64,000 bases of DNA from JAVBMJ01 sp031551275 (GCA_031551275.1 JAVBNX010000007.1:124001-188000); one strand, 5' to 3'; positions 1-9,250 are shown, counted from the first letter of the stretch. Program-made: numbers and translations. Notes: generated by a model from the letters alone, not told the origin.

Positions 1-550
1 CCAGGTGGTCGGGGGTGATGTTGCACAGCACGGCGATATCGGCCCGGAAAGAGAACATCCCGTCCAATTGGAAGCTGCTGATCTCCAGTACGTGCCAGTC
101 GACGCCCCCCAGGGCTACGTTGTATGCGAAGCTGCGGCCGATGTTGCCGCCCAGCGCGACCTTGAAACCGGCGTTGTGCAGCATATTGTAGATCAGGGTG
201 GTCGTGGTGGTCTTGCCGTTGGAGCCTGTGATGCAGATCGTTTTGGCCCCGTCGAGGTAACGGCCCGCGAACTCGATCTCCGAGACGACCTCCACGCCCG
301 CCTCCCGGAAGCGGGTCACGACGGGCGCGGTATCGGGGATGCCGGGGCTTTTGACCACCAGGTCGGCGGGGAATATCCGTTCGGTGTGGCCGCCCTCTTC
401 GAACTCCACATCGCAGATTTTCAGGCACTCGCGGTAATTGTCGTTGATCGCCCCGCCGTCGGACAAAAAGACCTCCCAGCCCTTTTGCTTGCCCAGGACC
501 GCCGTGCCCCAGCCGCTCTCGCCGCCGCCCAGTATGACCAGCCTGCTCAT
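1..550 (-). CDS. murD: UDP-N-acetylmuramoyl-L-alanine--D-glutamate ligase, partial (C-terminus off the left edge)
   Basis: Cytoplasmic Mur ligase that adds D-glutamate to UDP-MurNAc-L-Ala in peptidoglycan precursor synthesis. The first 183 residues are visible. They start MSRLVILGGGESG, a Rossmann-type N-terminal UMP-binding domain. The ATP-binding P-loop GSNGKTTTTT lies at residues 109-118, followed by a GGNIG-type segment and an LEISSFQLD motif typical of MurD. The start codon at 550-548 overlaps the mraY stop in an ATGA (547-550), so the two are translationally coupled. The gene is cut by the window edge rather than broken. Confidence 0.95.
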   Translation of the reverse strand, partial: MSRLVILGGGESGWGTAVLGKQKGWEVFLSDGGAINDNYRECLKICDVEFEEGGHTERIFPADLVVKSPGIPDTAPVVTRFREAGVEVVSEIEFAGRYLDGAKTICITGSNGKTTTTTLIYNMLHNAGFKVALGGNIGRSFAYNVALGGVDWHVLEISSFQLDGMFSFRADIAVLCNITPDHL

Positions 551-1788
551 CGTACCTTGAGGGTTGCGATCGCCATGGCGCACAGCGCGATCTGGACGAT
601 CCAGAAGCGCATCACGATCTTCGATTCCGGGAAATTACGCTTCTGGAAGTGGTGGTGCAGGGGCGACATCAAAAAGATGCGCTTGCCCTCGCCGTAACGT
701 TTTTTGGTGTACTTGAAGTAGCTGACCTGCATCATTACCGAGACGCTCTCGGCCAGAAAGACGCCGCAGAGCAGCGGCAGAAGCAGCTCTTTGCGCGTGG
801 CCAGGGCCATGACCGCGATGATCCCGCCAATGGCCAGGCTGCCCGTGTCGCCCATAAAGACCTGGGCCGGGTAGCAGTTGTACCAGATAAAGCCCACCAA
901 AGCGCCGATCATGGCCGCCGCGAAGACCATCAACTCGCCGTTGCCGGGGATGAACATGATGTTCAGGTAGTCGGCGTAGATCATGTTGCCGCCCAGGTAG
1001 GCGAAGACCCCCAAAACGACGATGATCAGGGCCGAGACCCCCGCGGCCAGGCCGTCCAGCCCGTCGGTCAAATTGGCCCCGTTGCTGACCGCCGTGACGA
1101 TCAGGATAGCCACCGCGATGTAGATCAGCCAGGTAAGCCAGTCGGGCGCGTCGCCGCCCACCAGCCATTTGTAGTCGAATTCGTTGTTCTTGACGAAGGG
1201 GATCGTGGTTTGGGTCGTCTTTTCGGGTTGATGGAGGTAGACGCGCTGGGGGCTGCCGTCCGTGACGGTCGAGTAACTGACCGCGCCCGGGCTCGGGGCC
1301 AGCGCCTTCTCGCGCACGACCACCTGGTCGCTCAGGCACATGGTTACCCCCACGATGATGCCCAGGCCCACCTGGCCCACCACCTTGAAACGGCCTTTGA
1401 GGCCCTCCTTGTTCTTTTTGAAGACCTTGATGTAGTCGTCCACAAAGCCGATAAATCCCAGCCAGATCAGCGAAACGAGCATCATCTGGATGTAGATGTT
1501 CTTCAAATTGCATAGCAGCAGCACGGGGATCAGCACGGCGGCGATGATGATCAGGCCGCCCATCGTGGGGGTCCCCTTCTTCTGCATCTGGCCCTCGAGG
1601 CCCAAATCGCGGATCTGTTCGCCGATCTGCTTGCGCTGCAAGGCCCGGATGATCCGCTTGCCGGTTACCGTGGCGATGAACAGCGAAAGGATGATAACGG
1701 CCGTAGCCCGGAAGGAGAGGTAGCCCAACACCCCCAGGCCGGGGATGTCGTAGTGGGATTGGAGGTACTCGGCGAGGTGGTAAAGCAT
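547..1788 (-). CDS. mraY: Phospho-N-acetylmuramoyl-pentapeptide-transferase
   Basis: Integral membrane enzyme that transfers phospho-MurNAc-pentapeptide to undecaprenyl phosphate, making lipid I. It has 413 residues with about ten membrane segments. The family motifs are visible: DD at 117-118, NLTDGLDGLAAG at 239-250, GDTGS at 313-317 and the HHH cluster at 378-380. It is about 50 residues longer than the E. coli enzyme because of a soluble insertion around residues 155-215, common in Bacteroidota. Its start shares a TAATG with the stop of the YfhO-like gene upstream, and its stop overlaps murD. Confidence 0.97.
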   Translation of the reverse strand: MLYHLAEYLQSHYDIPGLGVLGYLSFRATAVIILSLFIATVTGKRIIRALQRKQIGEQIRDLGLEGQMQKKGTPTMGGLIIIAAVLIPVLLLCNLKNIYIQMMLVSLIWLGFIGFVDDYIKVFKKNKEGLKGRFKVVGQVGLGIIVGVTMCLSDQVVVREKALAPSPGAVSYSTVTDGSPQRVYLHQPEKTTQTTIPFVKNNEFDYKWLVGGDAPDWLTWLIYIAVAILIVTAVSNGANLTDGLDGLAAGVSALIIVVLGVFAYLGGNMIYADYLNIMFIPGNGELMVFAAAMIGALVGFIWYNCYPAQVFMGDTGSLAIGGIIAVMALATRKELLLPLLCGVFLAESVSVMMQVSYFKYTKKRYGEGKRIFLMSPLHHHFQKRNFPESKIVMRFWIVQIALCAMAIATLKVR

Positions 1789-4205
1789 TATTTCTTAACG
1801 GCTTTTAAAATAACGTAGGTCACGGCGGCCAGGAAGGCGAAGATGGCCATTAGGGAGAATATCAGCGCGACGGCGCTGACCGCCTTGTAGTTGGGCGGGG
1901 CGAAGCGGAACTCGACGGTGTGTTGGCCCTCGGGCAGCACCAAAGCCCGCAGCAGGTAGTCGGCCCTCAGGACGGGAACCTCTTCCCCGTCGATATAGCC
2001 CTTCCAGCCCTTGTCGTAGTAGATCTCCGAGAAGACGCCCAGGGAGCGCTCTGCGGCGGAGTAGGTGTATTTCTGGTAGTTGGAGCGGTACTCGTCCATG
2101 AAGATCGTGTCGGAGGGTTGCTCCGTGAGCTCGATTTCGGCCCCGCCGGGCAGGGCGGGCAGGCCCAGTTTATTCCAGAAGTCGGCGCCGATTACCGCCT
2201 CGCGTTTGGTGTCGAGCGTCCCCAGGGTGGTAATCTCGGCCATCGGACCGTCGGCCTTCACGGCGCGATGGACCATCCAAGCCGGGCCGTTGGCTCCGGG
2301 GTTGAATTTGGCCTGGCCGTCGCGGTCGATCACGTAGCGGGTGTCGAGCATGTTGTAGATGTTCATGTCGCCGCGCGAGAGGTACAGATCGATCAGGTCC
2401 TGGTAGCGGGCCAGTTTTGCGCCGTGGTAGCCCCCCACCGAGCGGTGGAAGTAGGAGGTGGTCGCGTCGTTGAAGGTGCTCACGCTGCGGTTCCAGACCC
2501 GGAAACCGGGCGTGGTGTCTGAGAGGATCTGAAGGTCGGCCTCGGTGGGCTTGATCCCGGTGCGGGACTTGGCCGTGAACTTATCTTGCGGCAAAAAGCG
2601 CAGGTCGACGGGGATCAGATCGATGCAGACCAACGCGGCCAGGGAGAGGGCCAGCCAGCCGAGCTTAACCTTGTTTTCCCGGCAAAAGAGCCAGATCACG
2701 CCGAACGTGGCGGCCACCAAAGCCAGCGAGCGCCAGCTGTCGGAGCGCAGCATCGAGGCGCGCTCGGCCCTCATCGCGGCGAGAATATCGTCTGGCAGGC
2801 CCATCATCGCGTCCGAGGAGGCGGTGAAGTTGAAGAGCATACCGCCGAAAAGGGCGAAGAACAACGCTACCCCGCCCGTGATGTAGAGTGAGAGTTTGAG
2901 CGCCTGCTTGGTTTTGGCCCACGGGATGTCGCCTTTGGCGATCTTGCCCAGGGCGACCAGCCCCAGGAAGGGGACGCTCCACTCGACGATCACCAAAATC
3001 ATCGAGACCGTCCGAAAGCTCGAATAGCCGGGGAAAATATTGAAAAACAGCTCGGTCAGGGGCATGAAATTCTTGCCCCAGGAGAGCATCACGGCCAGCG
3101 CGGTAATGATCCCGACCCACCAGGTCATCCCCCCGCCCAAAATGATCAGGCCCAGCACGAAAAGGAAGAACAAGACGGCGCCGATGTAGACCGGGCCCGA
3201 GGTCATCGGCTGGGGACCCCAGTAGGCGGGCAGATGGGCGGCCAGGTTGACCTGGTTGTAGGGGCGCAGGGCGGCGGCCACCTCCCCGTCGGGGCTGAAG
3301 CCCTCCATCGAGGAGCCGCCCGTGAAGCCGGGGATGTACATGTTCATGCTCTCCGAAATGCCGTAGCTCCAGGCCGTGGCGTACTCCAGGTCGAGGCCCG
3401 AATGTTTCTGGCCCTGCTCGACGGCGATCTCCGAGCCGCCCCGTATGGTAACGGGCGAGTGCTCGCGGATGTACCACAAATGGGAGAACATCGAGCCGCC
3501 CGCGATCACGGCGGCCAGCAGCAGCAAAGCCGTGGTCTTGGCGAAGCGGGGGAGGAGTTTTTGTTTTATGCTGCGTACCAGTTCGCTGATCCAGTAGGCG
3601 AGCAGCACCATCAAAAAGTAGTAGCTGATCTGCGGGTGGCCCGCCGCCAGTTCCAGCGCCCCGAAGAAGGCGGCAAGCCCCGACCCGACCCACATATTCT
3701 TCCTAAAAGCCCAGAAGACCGAGGCCAGCAGCATCGGCGCGTAGGCCATCGCTTCGGTCTTGGTCTCGTGGCCCGCCCCGATGATGACCATAAAGTAGGT
3801 CGACAGGCCGTAGGCCAGGCCCCCCGCGATAGACAGCCATGGGTTGACGCCCCACATGACCAGCATGATGTAGAAGAACAGCATCGCGATCAGGATGGTC
3901 CCCGCCGGGTAGCCCGGGATCTGGAGGTCGCGGTGGAAGTTGGTGAAGATCTGGCCGTCGAGCTTGAAGAAGGTCATCACGGCGGGCATACCGCCGAACA
4001 TGCGTCCGTCCCATTGGGGGTACTCGCCGTACTTTGCGTGGTGGTCTACAAAGCTCTTGCTCATGCCCTGCCACTGGGTTTGGTCGTGGGCGTCGATTAC
4101 CTCGCCGCGCAACTGGGGGCCGAAATAAGTGTAGGTAACGGTTATAAAAACAAGAATTGCCACCAGGTGTGGCATTATTAGTGCGAGGGTACTCTTGTTG
4201 TTCAT
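1788..4205 (-). CDS. YfhO-like multi-pass membrane protein
   Basis: Large integral membrane protein of 805 residues with a dozen or so hydrophobic segments and a soluble C-terminal part. The YfhO family has a GT-C glycosyltransferase-like architecture; a B. subtilis member is linked to lipoteichoic acid glycosylation, but the substrate here is unknown. The N-terminal half has the family look: an early periplasmic segment with FGGMP, then WGV(N/Y) and AAGHPQISYY. The start at 4205 (MNNKS) was preferred over 4244 because the extra 13 residues are not membrane-like. One more helix closes the C-terminus before KAVKK. It is the first gene of the mraY-murD transcript, where a murE or ftsI gene would usually sit. 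Confidence 0.8.
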   Translation of the reverse strand: MNNKSTLALIMPHLVAILVFITVTYTYFGPQLRGEVIDAHDQTQWQGMSKSFVDHHAKYGEYPQWDGRMFGGMPAVMTFFKLDGQIFTNFHRDLQIPGYPAGTILIAMLFFYIMLVMWGVNPWLSIAGGLAYGLSTYFMVIIGAGHETKTEAMAYAPMLLASVFWAFRKNMWVGSGLAAFFGALELAAGHPQISYYFLMVLLAYWISELVRSIKQKLLPRFAKTTALLLLAAVIAGGSMFSHLWYIREHSPVTIRGGSEIAVEQGQKHSGLDLEYATAWSYGISESMNMYIPGFTGGSSMEGFSPDGEVAAALRPYNQVNLAAHLPAYWGPQPMTSGPVYIGAVLFFLFVLGLIILGGGMTWWVGIITALAVMLSWGKNFMPLTELFFNIFPGYSSFRTVSMILVIVEWSVPFLGLVALGKIAKGDIPWAKTKQALKLSLYITGGVALFFALFGGMLFNFTASSDAMMGLPDDILAAMRAERASMLRSDSWRSLALVAATFGVIWLFCRENKVKLGWLALSLAALVCIDLIPVDLRFLPQDKFTAKSRTGIKPTEADLQILSDTTPGFRVWNRSVSTFNDATTSYFHRSVGGYHGAKLARYQDLIDLYLSRGDMNIYNMLDTRYVIDRDGQAKFNPGANGPAWMVHRAVKADGPMAEITTLGTLDTKREAVIGADFWNKLGLPALPGGAEIELTEQPSDTIFMDEYRSNYQKYTYSAAERSLGVFSEIYYDKGWKGYIDGEEVPVLRADYLLRALVLPEGQHTVEFRFAPPNYKAVSAVALIFSLMAIFAFLAAVTYVILKAVKK

Positions 4206-4476
4206 TGTGATTGGCCTGTTGTCGCTCCGGGCGGGTGGCTGCACATATCGCGCGCCATCTTTTTCATGTCGCCCGCCCCGAAAATCCTCACGTACCTAAA
4301 GTACGCTCCGGTATTTCGGACCGATCGATATAAAAAACCTGGCACACGCTACGCACAGCAGCGTTCCGGGAGGTTTTGTTTTCTATTCCGTCAAATCCTA
4401 CGCAAAGAAACAAAAAAAGAACGAATTCTGAAAAATTTTGAAAATATAGACGTACATTTGTCCCTCCCCACCCGGT
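4206..4476. other. Divergent intergenic region with two small palindromes
   Basis: 271 bases between divergent genes. It contains a palindrome cgtac-ctaaa-gtacg at 4291-4305, then an AT-rich stretch leading to the promoter of the plus-strand gene. No open frame with coding character was seen. The palindrome resembles intergenic repeats of the 'cacgtac..gtacgctccgg' kind, but only one copy lies in this window. Confidence 0.4.
4453..4460 (+). promoter_or_regulatory. -7 box of the polyprenyl synthase promoter
   Basis: TACATTTG matches the Bacteroidota -7 consensus TAnnTTTG and ends 16 bases before the start codon at 4477. No clear -33 TTTG was seen at the usual spacing. Confidence 0.5.
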
Positions 4477-5463
4477 ATGAAAAAAATCGACGTCATATTC
4501 CGCTCCGTCGGCCCGCTCATGGAGCAGGCGGACCTGCTTTTGCGGCAGGTCGTTACCACGGATGAACCGACGGTCGGCAAGATGGTGGGCTACCTGCTGG
4601 ACAACCGGGGCAAGGGCATCCGTCCGGCGTTGGTGCTGATGAGCGCCTCGCTCCACGCCGCGCCCGGGCAGCAACCCGGCGGGGACGCGTTGATGGGGGC
4701 GGCGCTGGCCGAGATCATACACCTGACCTCGCTCGTGCACGACGACGTGGTGGATTCATCCGCCATGCGCAGGGGCGCGCCCTCGGCCAATGCGCTGTGG
4801 GAGTCGAAGGCCTCCGTGCTGCTGGGCGATTACCTGCTCTCGAGGGCCATCACGCGCGGGATGGAGCGGGGATGCTTCGAGGTGTTGAGGCAGATTACCC
4901 TGCAGATGGATCTGCTGTGCCAGAGCGAGCTGTTGCAACACCGCTACAAAGGGGGTAACGCGCCCGACAAGGCGGTCTATTTCGATATCATCCACGGCAA
5001 GACGGCCGTCCTGATGGGCAACTGCTGTGCGGCGGGAGCCGTGGCGGTGGGTGCGGATGCCGGGCAGATAGAAGTCATAAGGCAATTCGGCGAGGCGCTG
5101 GGTATGGCGTTCCAGATCCGGGACGATATGCTGGACTTCGCGCCGAGCGAGCAGACCGGCAAGCCCTCGTGCGGCGACCTTTTGGAGGGGCGGATCACTT
5201 TGCCGCTTCTGGTCGTGCTCGATAAGGCGGATGAAAAACGGCGGGCGGAGATCCTCGGGATGGTCGGGCGGTTGGCCGAAGAGCCGGGACTGGTCGGCGG
5301 GATTTCGCACATCGTACGGGACGAGGGCGGAATGGAGGGCGCGCAGGAGTACATCCGCGACTACACGAACAAGGCCCTGGCCATTCTGGAAGGCTACCCC
5401 GACTCGCAGGTCAAACGGTCGATGGCCGAATTGTGCGACTACCTGGCCGGGCGGGAGAGTTAA
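4477..5463 (+). CDS. Polyprenyl diphosphate synthase (trans-isoprenyl diphosphate synthase)
   Basis: Condenses isopentenyl diphosphate onto an allylic diphosphate to build a long all-trans prenyl chain, in this lineage most likely the menaquinone side chain. It has 328 residues. The substrate motif KGIRP is at 46-50, the first aspartate-rich motif DDVVD at 89-93 and the second DDMLD at 216-220. All Mg-binding aspartates are intact. The exact chain length (hepta- or octaprenyl) cannot be read from sequence alone. It is monocistronic, and its stop is 2 bases from the stop of the convergent deaminase. Confidence 0.93.
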   Translation: MKKIDVIFRSVGPLMEQADLLLRQVVTTDEPTVGKMVGYLLDNRGKGIRPALVLMSASLHAAPGQQPGGDALMGAALAEIIHLTSLVHDDVVDSSAMRRGAPSANALWESKASVLLGDYLLSRAITRGMERGCFEVLRQITLQMDLLCQSELLQHRYKGGNAPDKAVYFDIIHGKTAVLMGNCCAAGAVAVGADAGQIEVIRQFGEALGMAFQIRDDMLDFAPSEQTGKPSCGDLLEGRITLPLLVVLDKADEKRRAEILGMVGRLAEEPGLVGGISHIVRDEGGMEGAQEYIRDYTNKALAILEGYPDSQVKRSMAELCDYLAGRES

Positions 5464-5465
5464 GG

Positions 5466-5933
5466 TCAGTACTCCGTTTTGACGGGGTTTTCAAACCATT
5501 GTTTAAATACTTTTTCGGCCTTTTCGAGGGGGATTCTCTCGGAGGGGATGTCTCTTTGCGCCGGGTCGAGGGGGATCTGGTCGTAGATCAGACTGTCGTC
5601 GAAGCCGATCCGGGCGGCCTGCTCCCGGGTGTTGGCGTAGTAGATGCGGCCGATGCCGGCCCAGTAGATCGCGGCCAGGCACATCGGGCAGGGCTCGCAC
5701 GAGGAGTAGATCTCGCAGCCTTCCAGTTTGAAATCGTTTAAACTCTGGCAGGCGTTGCGGATCGCGGTAACCTCGGCGTGGGCGGTCGGGTCGTTGCACA
5801 GGGTAACCGAGTTGCTGCCCGTGGCCACCACGCGGCCGTTTCTGACGATTACCGCCCCGAAGGGACCGCCGCCCTTTTCGACGCTCTTCCGGGAGAGCTC
5901 GACGGCTTGCAGGAGAAATTTTTCAGCAGACAT
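5466..5933 (-). CDS. guaD: Guanine deaminase, CDA fold
   Basis: Hydrolyses guanine to xanthine and ammonia in purine salvage or nitrogen scavenging. It is a 155-residue cytidine-deaminase-fold protein with HAE at 52-54 and PCPMC at 81-85 as the zinc site. Length, the NDPTAHAEVTAIR block, the GFDD(S)xIY segment and the C-terminal TEY tail match B. subtilis GuaD closely, better than TadA. The start at 5933 was chosen because a -7 box lies 23-30 bases upstream, and the longer frame would run through it. Confidence 0.88.
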   Translation of the reverse strand: MSAEKFLLQAVELSRKSVEKGGGPFGAVIVRNGRVVATGSNSVTLCNDPTAHAEVTAIRNACQSLNDFKLEGCEIYSSCEPCPMCLAAIYWAGIGRIYYANTREQAARIGFDDSLIYDQIPLDPAQRDIPSERIPLEKAEKVFKQWFENPVKTEY

Positions 5934-5955
5934 GAAAAGAGGGTTTGCTATAAGG

Positions 5956-5963
5956 CAAAGGTA
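5956..5963 (-). promoter_or_regulatory. -7 box upstream of guaD
   Basis: On the minus strand this reads TACCTTTG (TAnnTTTG), about 23 bases before the guaD start. It gives guaD its own promoter, separate from the directon behind it. Confidence 0.5.
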
Positions 5964-6002
5964 CAAAAAATATCGAAAATGCGCCTTGTCGTCGCGGTCC
6001 CC

Positions 6003-6809
6003 TTACCACCCGGTTACCAGCAGGCCCCGTGCGGCTTTCAGGCCGCAGTGCTGGAAGCGGTCGTAGGCTGCGGCGGCGCGGGTGCGGATGGCTTCGTTGT
6101 TCTCGCCGATGACGTAGCCGGTCAGCGCGTCGTGGGTCGTGTAGGCCTCGGGGCACATCAGGTTGGTGGTCCAGACTAGCGGGTTGACCTTCGCGTTCTC
6201 GAGGTAGGGGCCGAAGAAACGCTTGCTGTAACAGGCCAGGATGATCACGTCGCGCTGTTTCCCGTCGGTGTTTTCGTAGGTGCCCCGCAGGCGGAAATCC
6301 ATCAGCCCGTCGTGGCCCGTGTAGGCGATCAGGGCTGCGTTGCCCGCGATGCCGAGCGTTCTGCCCTCCACGGAGAGCGTCTCCTTGCGCCGGCCGCACG
6401 CGCTGCTCAGGAAATCGTCCGTGCAGCGCGCGATGTACTTGCCGTTGTAGGCGTCGGCCACCAGGTAGAAGGGTTTGGAGGCGTGTTTGAAGACGAGGCG
6501 CTCCATCAGTAAGGTGTCGGGTTTGGTGCTCTGCACCAGTCTCCATTCGGAGCTCTTTTTGAAGTAGGTGCGCACCCCGTAGCCGCAACCCCAGTAGAGG
6601 TTGTTGTCGGGGTCCTGGCCGTTGCCGATCGCTTTGGGGACGGGGACGATGCCCTGGTATTTGTTGTCGCACAGGGCCACGAAGATATGGACCACTTTGC
6701 AGGTGGTGTCGTGGCTGGCGGGCCGGGGTGCGTCCTGGGCGCGTGCGGAAAAACCGTTGCAGCAGACGGCCGTCAGCCAGAGCAAGGCAAAGGGCAGGCG
6801 CAGTTTCAT
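6003..6809 (-). CDS. Secreted protein of unknown function, possible clan CD cysteine-peptidase core
   Basis: 268 residues with a clear signal peptide (cleavage near ARAQ, residue 25). I do not recognise a named family. A strand-like hydrophobic block before H166 (IAYTGHDG), and another before C193 (VIILACYS) 27 residues later, resemble the His-Gly and Cys arrangement of caspase/gingipain/legumain peptidases. This is inference from pattern only. The HDG triplet is not the canonical HG. Other conserved-looking cysteines occur at 130 and 138. It is the last gene after OPT transporter, serine dehydratase and peptidase T, 9 bases from pepT, so a role in peptide supply fits. Confidence 0.55.
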   Translation of the reverse strand: MKLRLPFALLWLTAVCCNGFSARAQDAPRPASHDTTCKVVHIFVALCDNKYQGIVPVPKAIGNGQDPDNNLYWGCGYGVRTYFKKSSEWRLVQSTKPDTLLMERLVFKHASKPFYLVADAYNGKYIARCTDDFLSSACGRRKETLSVEGRTLGIAGNAALIAYTGHDGLMDFRLRGTYENTDGKQRDVIILACYSKRFFGPYLENAKVNPLVWTTNLMCPEAYTTHDALTGYVIGENNEAIRTRAAAAYDRFQHCGLKAARGLLVTGW

Positions 6810-6818
6810 CGTGGCGGG

Positions 6819-8036
6819 TTATTTGGCCCAGAGGTTAAGCAGCGCAACCAGCGTATCCACGGATTTTTGCATGGAGGTCAGCGAGGCGTACTCGAATTTG
6901 CCGTGGAAGTTGCCCGCGCCGGTAAACAGGTTGGGGCAGGGCAGGCCCATGTAGGAGAGGCGCGAGCCGTCGGTGCCGCCGCGGATGGGGCGCACGATGG
7001 GGGCGACCCCTGCTTGGCGCATCGCCTCGAGGGCGTGGGAGATCACTTCGGGGTGGGGTTCGACCATTTCGCGCATGTTGTAGTACTGGTCCTTCATGGT
7101 GAGGGCGACCACGCCGGGACCGTACTTGGCGGCGATCGCGGCGGCGGCGTTCTCCACCGTTTTTTTGCGGGCCTCGAACTTCTGGCGGTCGTGGTCGCGC
7201 AGGATGTATTCGGCCTTAGCCCGCTCGACCGTGCCCGAGGTAGCGGTTAAGTGATAAAAACCCTCGTAGCCCTCGGTGTGCTCGGGGCGCTCGCGGGCGG
7301 GGAGCATGGTGTCGAACTCCTGCAAGACGTGCAGGGCGTTCAGCATTTTGTCCTTGGCGTAGCCGGGGTGGATGTTGCGGCCCTGGATCTCGACCACGGC
7401 CCCGGCGGCGTTGAAATTTTCGTACTCCAGCTCGCCCTCCACGCCGCCGTCGACCGTGTAGGCGAACTGCGCGCCGAAGGCCTTCACGTCGAAGAAATCG
7501 ACACCCCGGCCGATCTCCTCGTCGGGGGTAAAGGCGATCCGGACCTTGCCGTGCGGGATTTCGGGGTGGGCCAACAGGTACCCGATTGCGGTAACGATCT
7601 CGGCCACGCCCGCCTTGTCGTCGCCGCCCAGCAGGGTGGTCCCGTCGGTGGTTATCAGGTCGTGGCCCTTCAGGGCGGCCAGTTCGGGGAAGTCTGCCGT
7701 ACGCATGGTAAGCGACTCGTTCAGGGGGATGTCCCCGCCGTCGTAATTGCGTATGATCTGCGGGCGGATGTTCGCTCCGGGCATGTCGGGGCTGGTGTCG
7801 ACGTGGGCCAGCAGGCCGATCACGGGGGCCTTCCCGCAGCCCGGGGTGGCGGGCAGGGTCGCCGTCACGTAGCCGTTGGGGTCGATCTCGACCTCCTGCA
7901 GGCCCATCATTGCCAGCTCCTCGACCAGGTAGTTCAGCAGGGCGAGTTGTTTGGCGGTGGAGGGGTAGGTTTCGCTTGCCGGGTCGGACTGGGTGTCGAA
8001 ACTTACATATTTTAAGAATCGGTCTTGCAAAATCAT
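6819..8036 (-). CDS. pepT: Peptidase T (tripeptide aminopeptidase)
   Basis: Cytoplasmic di-zinc M20 peptidase that removes the N-terminal residue of tripeptides. It has 405 residues, the normal length. The zinc and catalytic motifs are present: AHVDTSPD at about 77-84, GGDDKAG near 142, TPDEEIGRG near 172, and the terminal RGGTDGS segment. The start at 8036 (MILQDRF) was chosen because the longer frame overlaps serine dehydratase out of frame. It lies 5 bases after sdaA, in a peptide-use operon. Confidence 0.95.
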   Translation of the reverse strand: MILQDRFLKYVSFDTQSDPASETYPSTAKQLALLNYLVEELAMMGLQEVEIDPNGYVTATLPATPGCGKAPVIGLLAHVDTSPDMPGANIRPQIIRNYDGGDIPLNESLTMRTADFPELAALKGHDLITTDGTTLLGGDDKAGVAEIVTAIGYLLAHPEIPHGKVRIAFTPDEEIGRGVDFFDVKAFGAQFAYTVDGGVEGELEYENFNAAGAVVEIQGRNIHPGYAKDKMLNALHVLQEFDTMLPARERPEHTEGYEGFYHLTATSGTVERAKAEYILRDHDRQKFEARKKTVENAAAAIAAKYGPGVVALTMKDQYYNMREMVEPHPEVISHALEAMRQAGVAPIVRPIRGGTDGSRLSYMGLPCPNLFTGAGNFHGKFEYASLTSMQKSVDTLVALLNLWAK

Positions 8037-8041
8037 GGCAG

Positions 8042-9250
8042 TCAGGGTTTTTCGTTCATGTATTTGGCCAGGCCGCCCTCGGAGGTCTCCTTGTAGAGGC
8101 TCGGGATGTCGCGGCCCGTGTGGCGCATCACTTCGACCACCTTGTCGAAGCTCACGCGGTGGATGCCGTCCGAAAAGGTAGAGTAGGTGTTGGCGTCCAG
8201 GGCCCGCGCCGCCCCGAAGGCGTTGCGCTCGATGCAGGGGATCTGCACCAGGCCGCACACCGGGTCGCAGGTCAGGCCCAAATGGTGTTCCAGGCCCATT
8301 TCGGCGGCGTACTCGATCTGGGCGGGGGAGCCGCCGAAGAGCTGGCAGGCGGCCGCGGCGGCCATCGCGCAGGCCACGCCGACCTCGCCCTGGCACCCCA
8401 CCTCGGCGCCCGAGATCGAGGCGTTGGTGCGCGCCACGTTGCCGAACAGGCCCGCCGTGGCAATGGCTTTGAGGATGCGGCTCTCGCGGAAATCCCTCGA
8501 GAGCATCAAATGGTAAAGCACGGCGGGCATTACCCCGCTCGACCCGCAGGTCGGGGCGGTGGCGATCACGCCCCCGGAGGCGTTCTCCTCGGCCACCGCC
8601 AGCGCGTAGGCGATCACCATGCCGCGGCTCTGCATCGTCGACGAGTAGCCCTTGGCGCGGATCAGGTAGTCGGAGGCCTTGCGGCGCACGCCCAGGCCGC
8701 CGGGCAAGACGCCCTCGGCCTCGATGCCCCGGGCGATCGACTCCTTCATCACGCGCCAGACCCCGGCGATGTAGTCCCAGATCTCCGGGCCCTCGCACTG
8801 CTCGACGTACTCCCAGAAGGAGCTGCCGTTCCGCTCGCACCAGAGCTGGATGTCGGAGATATGGCTCATGCCGTAGACCTGAGGGGGGATGTCCTGCGCG
8901 GGCATATCGTCGGCGTAGAGGTTGCCGCCCCCGATGCTGTACACCGTCCACTCGTCGAGCGGTTTGCCGTTGGCGAAGCCCTCGAAGAGCATCCCGTTGG
9001 TGTGGTACTCGGGGACGATGTCGGGCCGGAAGACGATCTCCGCCGGGCGGCAGGCTCCCAGCACGCCGAGGATCGCCTTGTCGGTCAGGTGGCCCTTGCC
9101 GGTGGCGGCCAGGCTGCCGTACAATGTGACCCGGAATGCGTCGGCGCCGGGGCAGCGCGCCAGGAAGAGTTCGGCGGCGCGCTTCGGGCCCATCGTGTGG
9201 CTGCTCGAGGGGCCGTTGCCGATCTTGAAGATGGTTTTGATCGATTCCAT
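8042..9250 (-). CDS. sdaA: L-serine ammonia-lyase, iron-sulfur type, single chain
   Basis: Converts L-serine to pyruvate and ammonia with a [4Fe-4S] cluster. It has 402 residues that fuse the beta and alpha domains. The N-terminal GPSSSHTMGP is the classic beta-domain motif. The cluster cysteines sit in TAPTCGSSG and in the C-terminal CDPVCGLVQIPC. The start at 9250 overlaps the OPT transporter stop (TAATG), indicating coupled translation with peptide uptake. Confidence 0.96.
   Translation of the reverse strand: MESIKTIFKIGNGPSSSHTMGPKRAAELFLARCPGADAFRVTLYGSLAATGKGHLTDKAILGVLGACRPAEIVFRPDIVPEYHTNGMLFEGFANGKPLDEWTVYSIGGGNLYADDMPAQDIPPQVYGMSHISDIQLWCERNGSSFWEYVEQCEGPEIWDYIAGVWRVMKESIARGIEAEGVLPGGLGVRRKASDYLIRAKGYSSTMQSRGMVIAYALAVAEENASGGVIATAPTCGSSGVMPAVLYHLMLSRDFRESRILKAIATAGLFGNVARTNASISGAEVGCQGEVGVACAMAAAAACQLFGGSPAQIEYAAEMGLEHHLGLTCDPVCGLVQIPCIERNAFGAARALDANTYSTFSDGIHRVSFDKVVEVMRHTGRDIPSLYKETSEGGLAKYMNEKP

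Noticed and set aside
3234..4181. Long plus-strand open frame opposite the YfhO-like gene
   Set aside because: It lies antisense to a clear membrane protein, has no family motifs and unusual composition. High GC produces such shadow frames.
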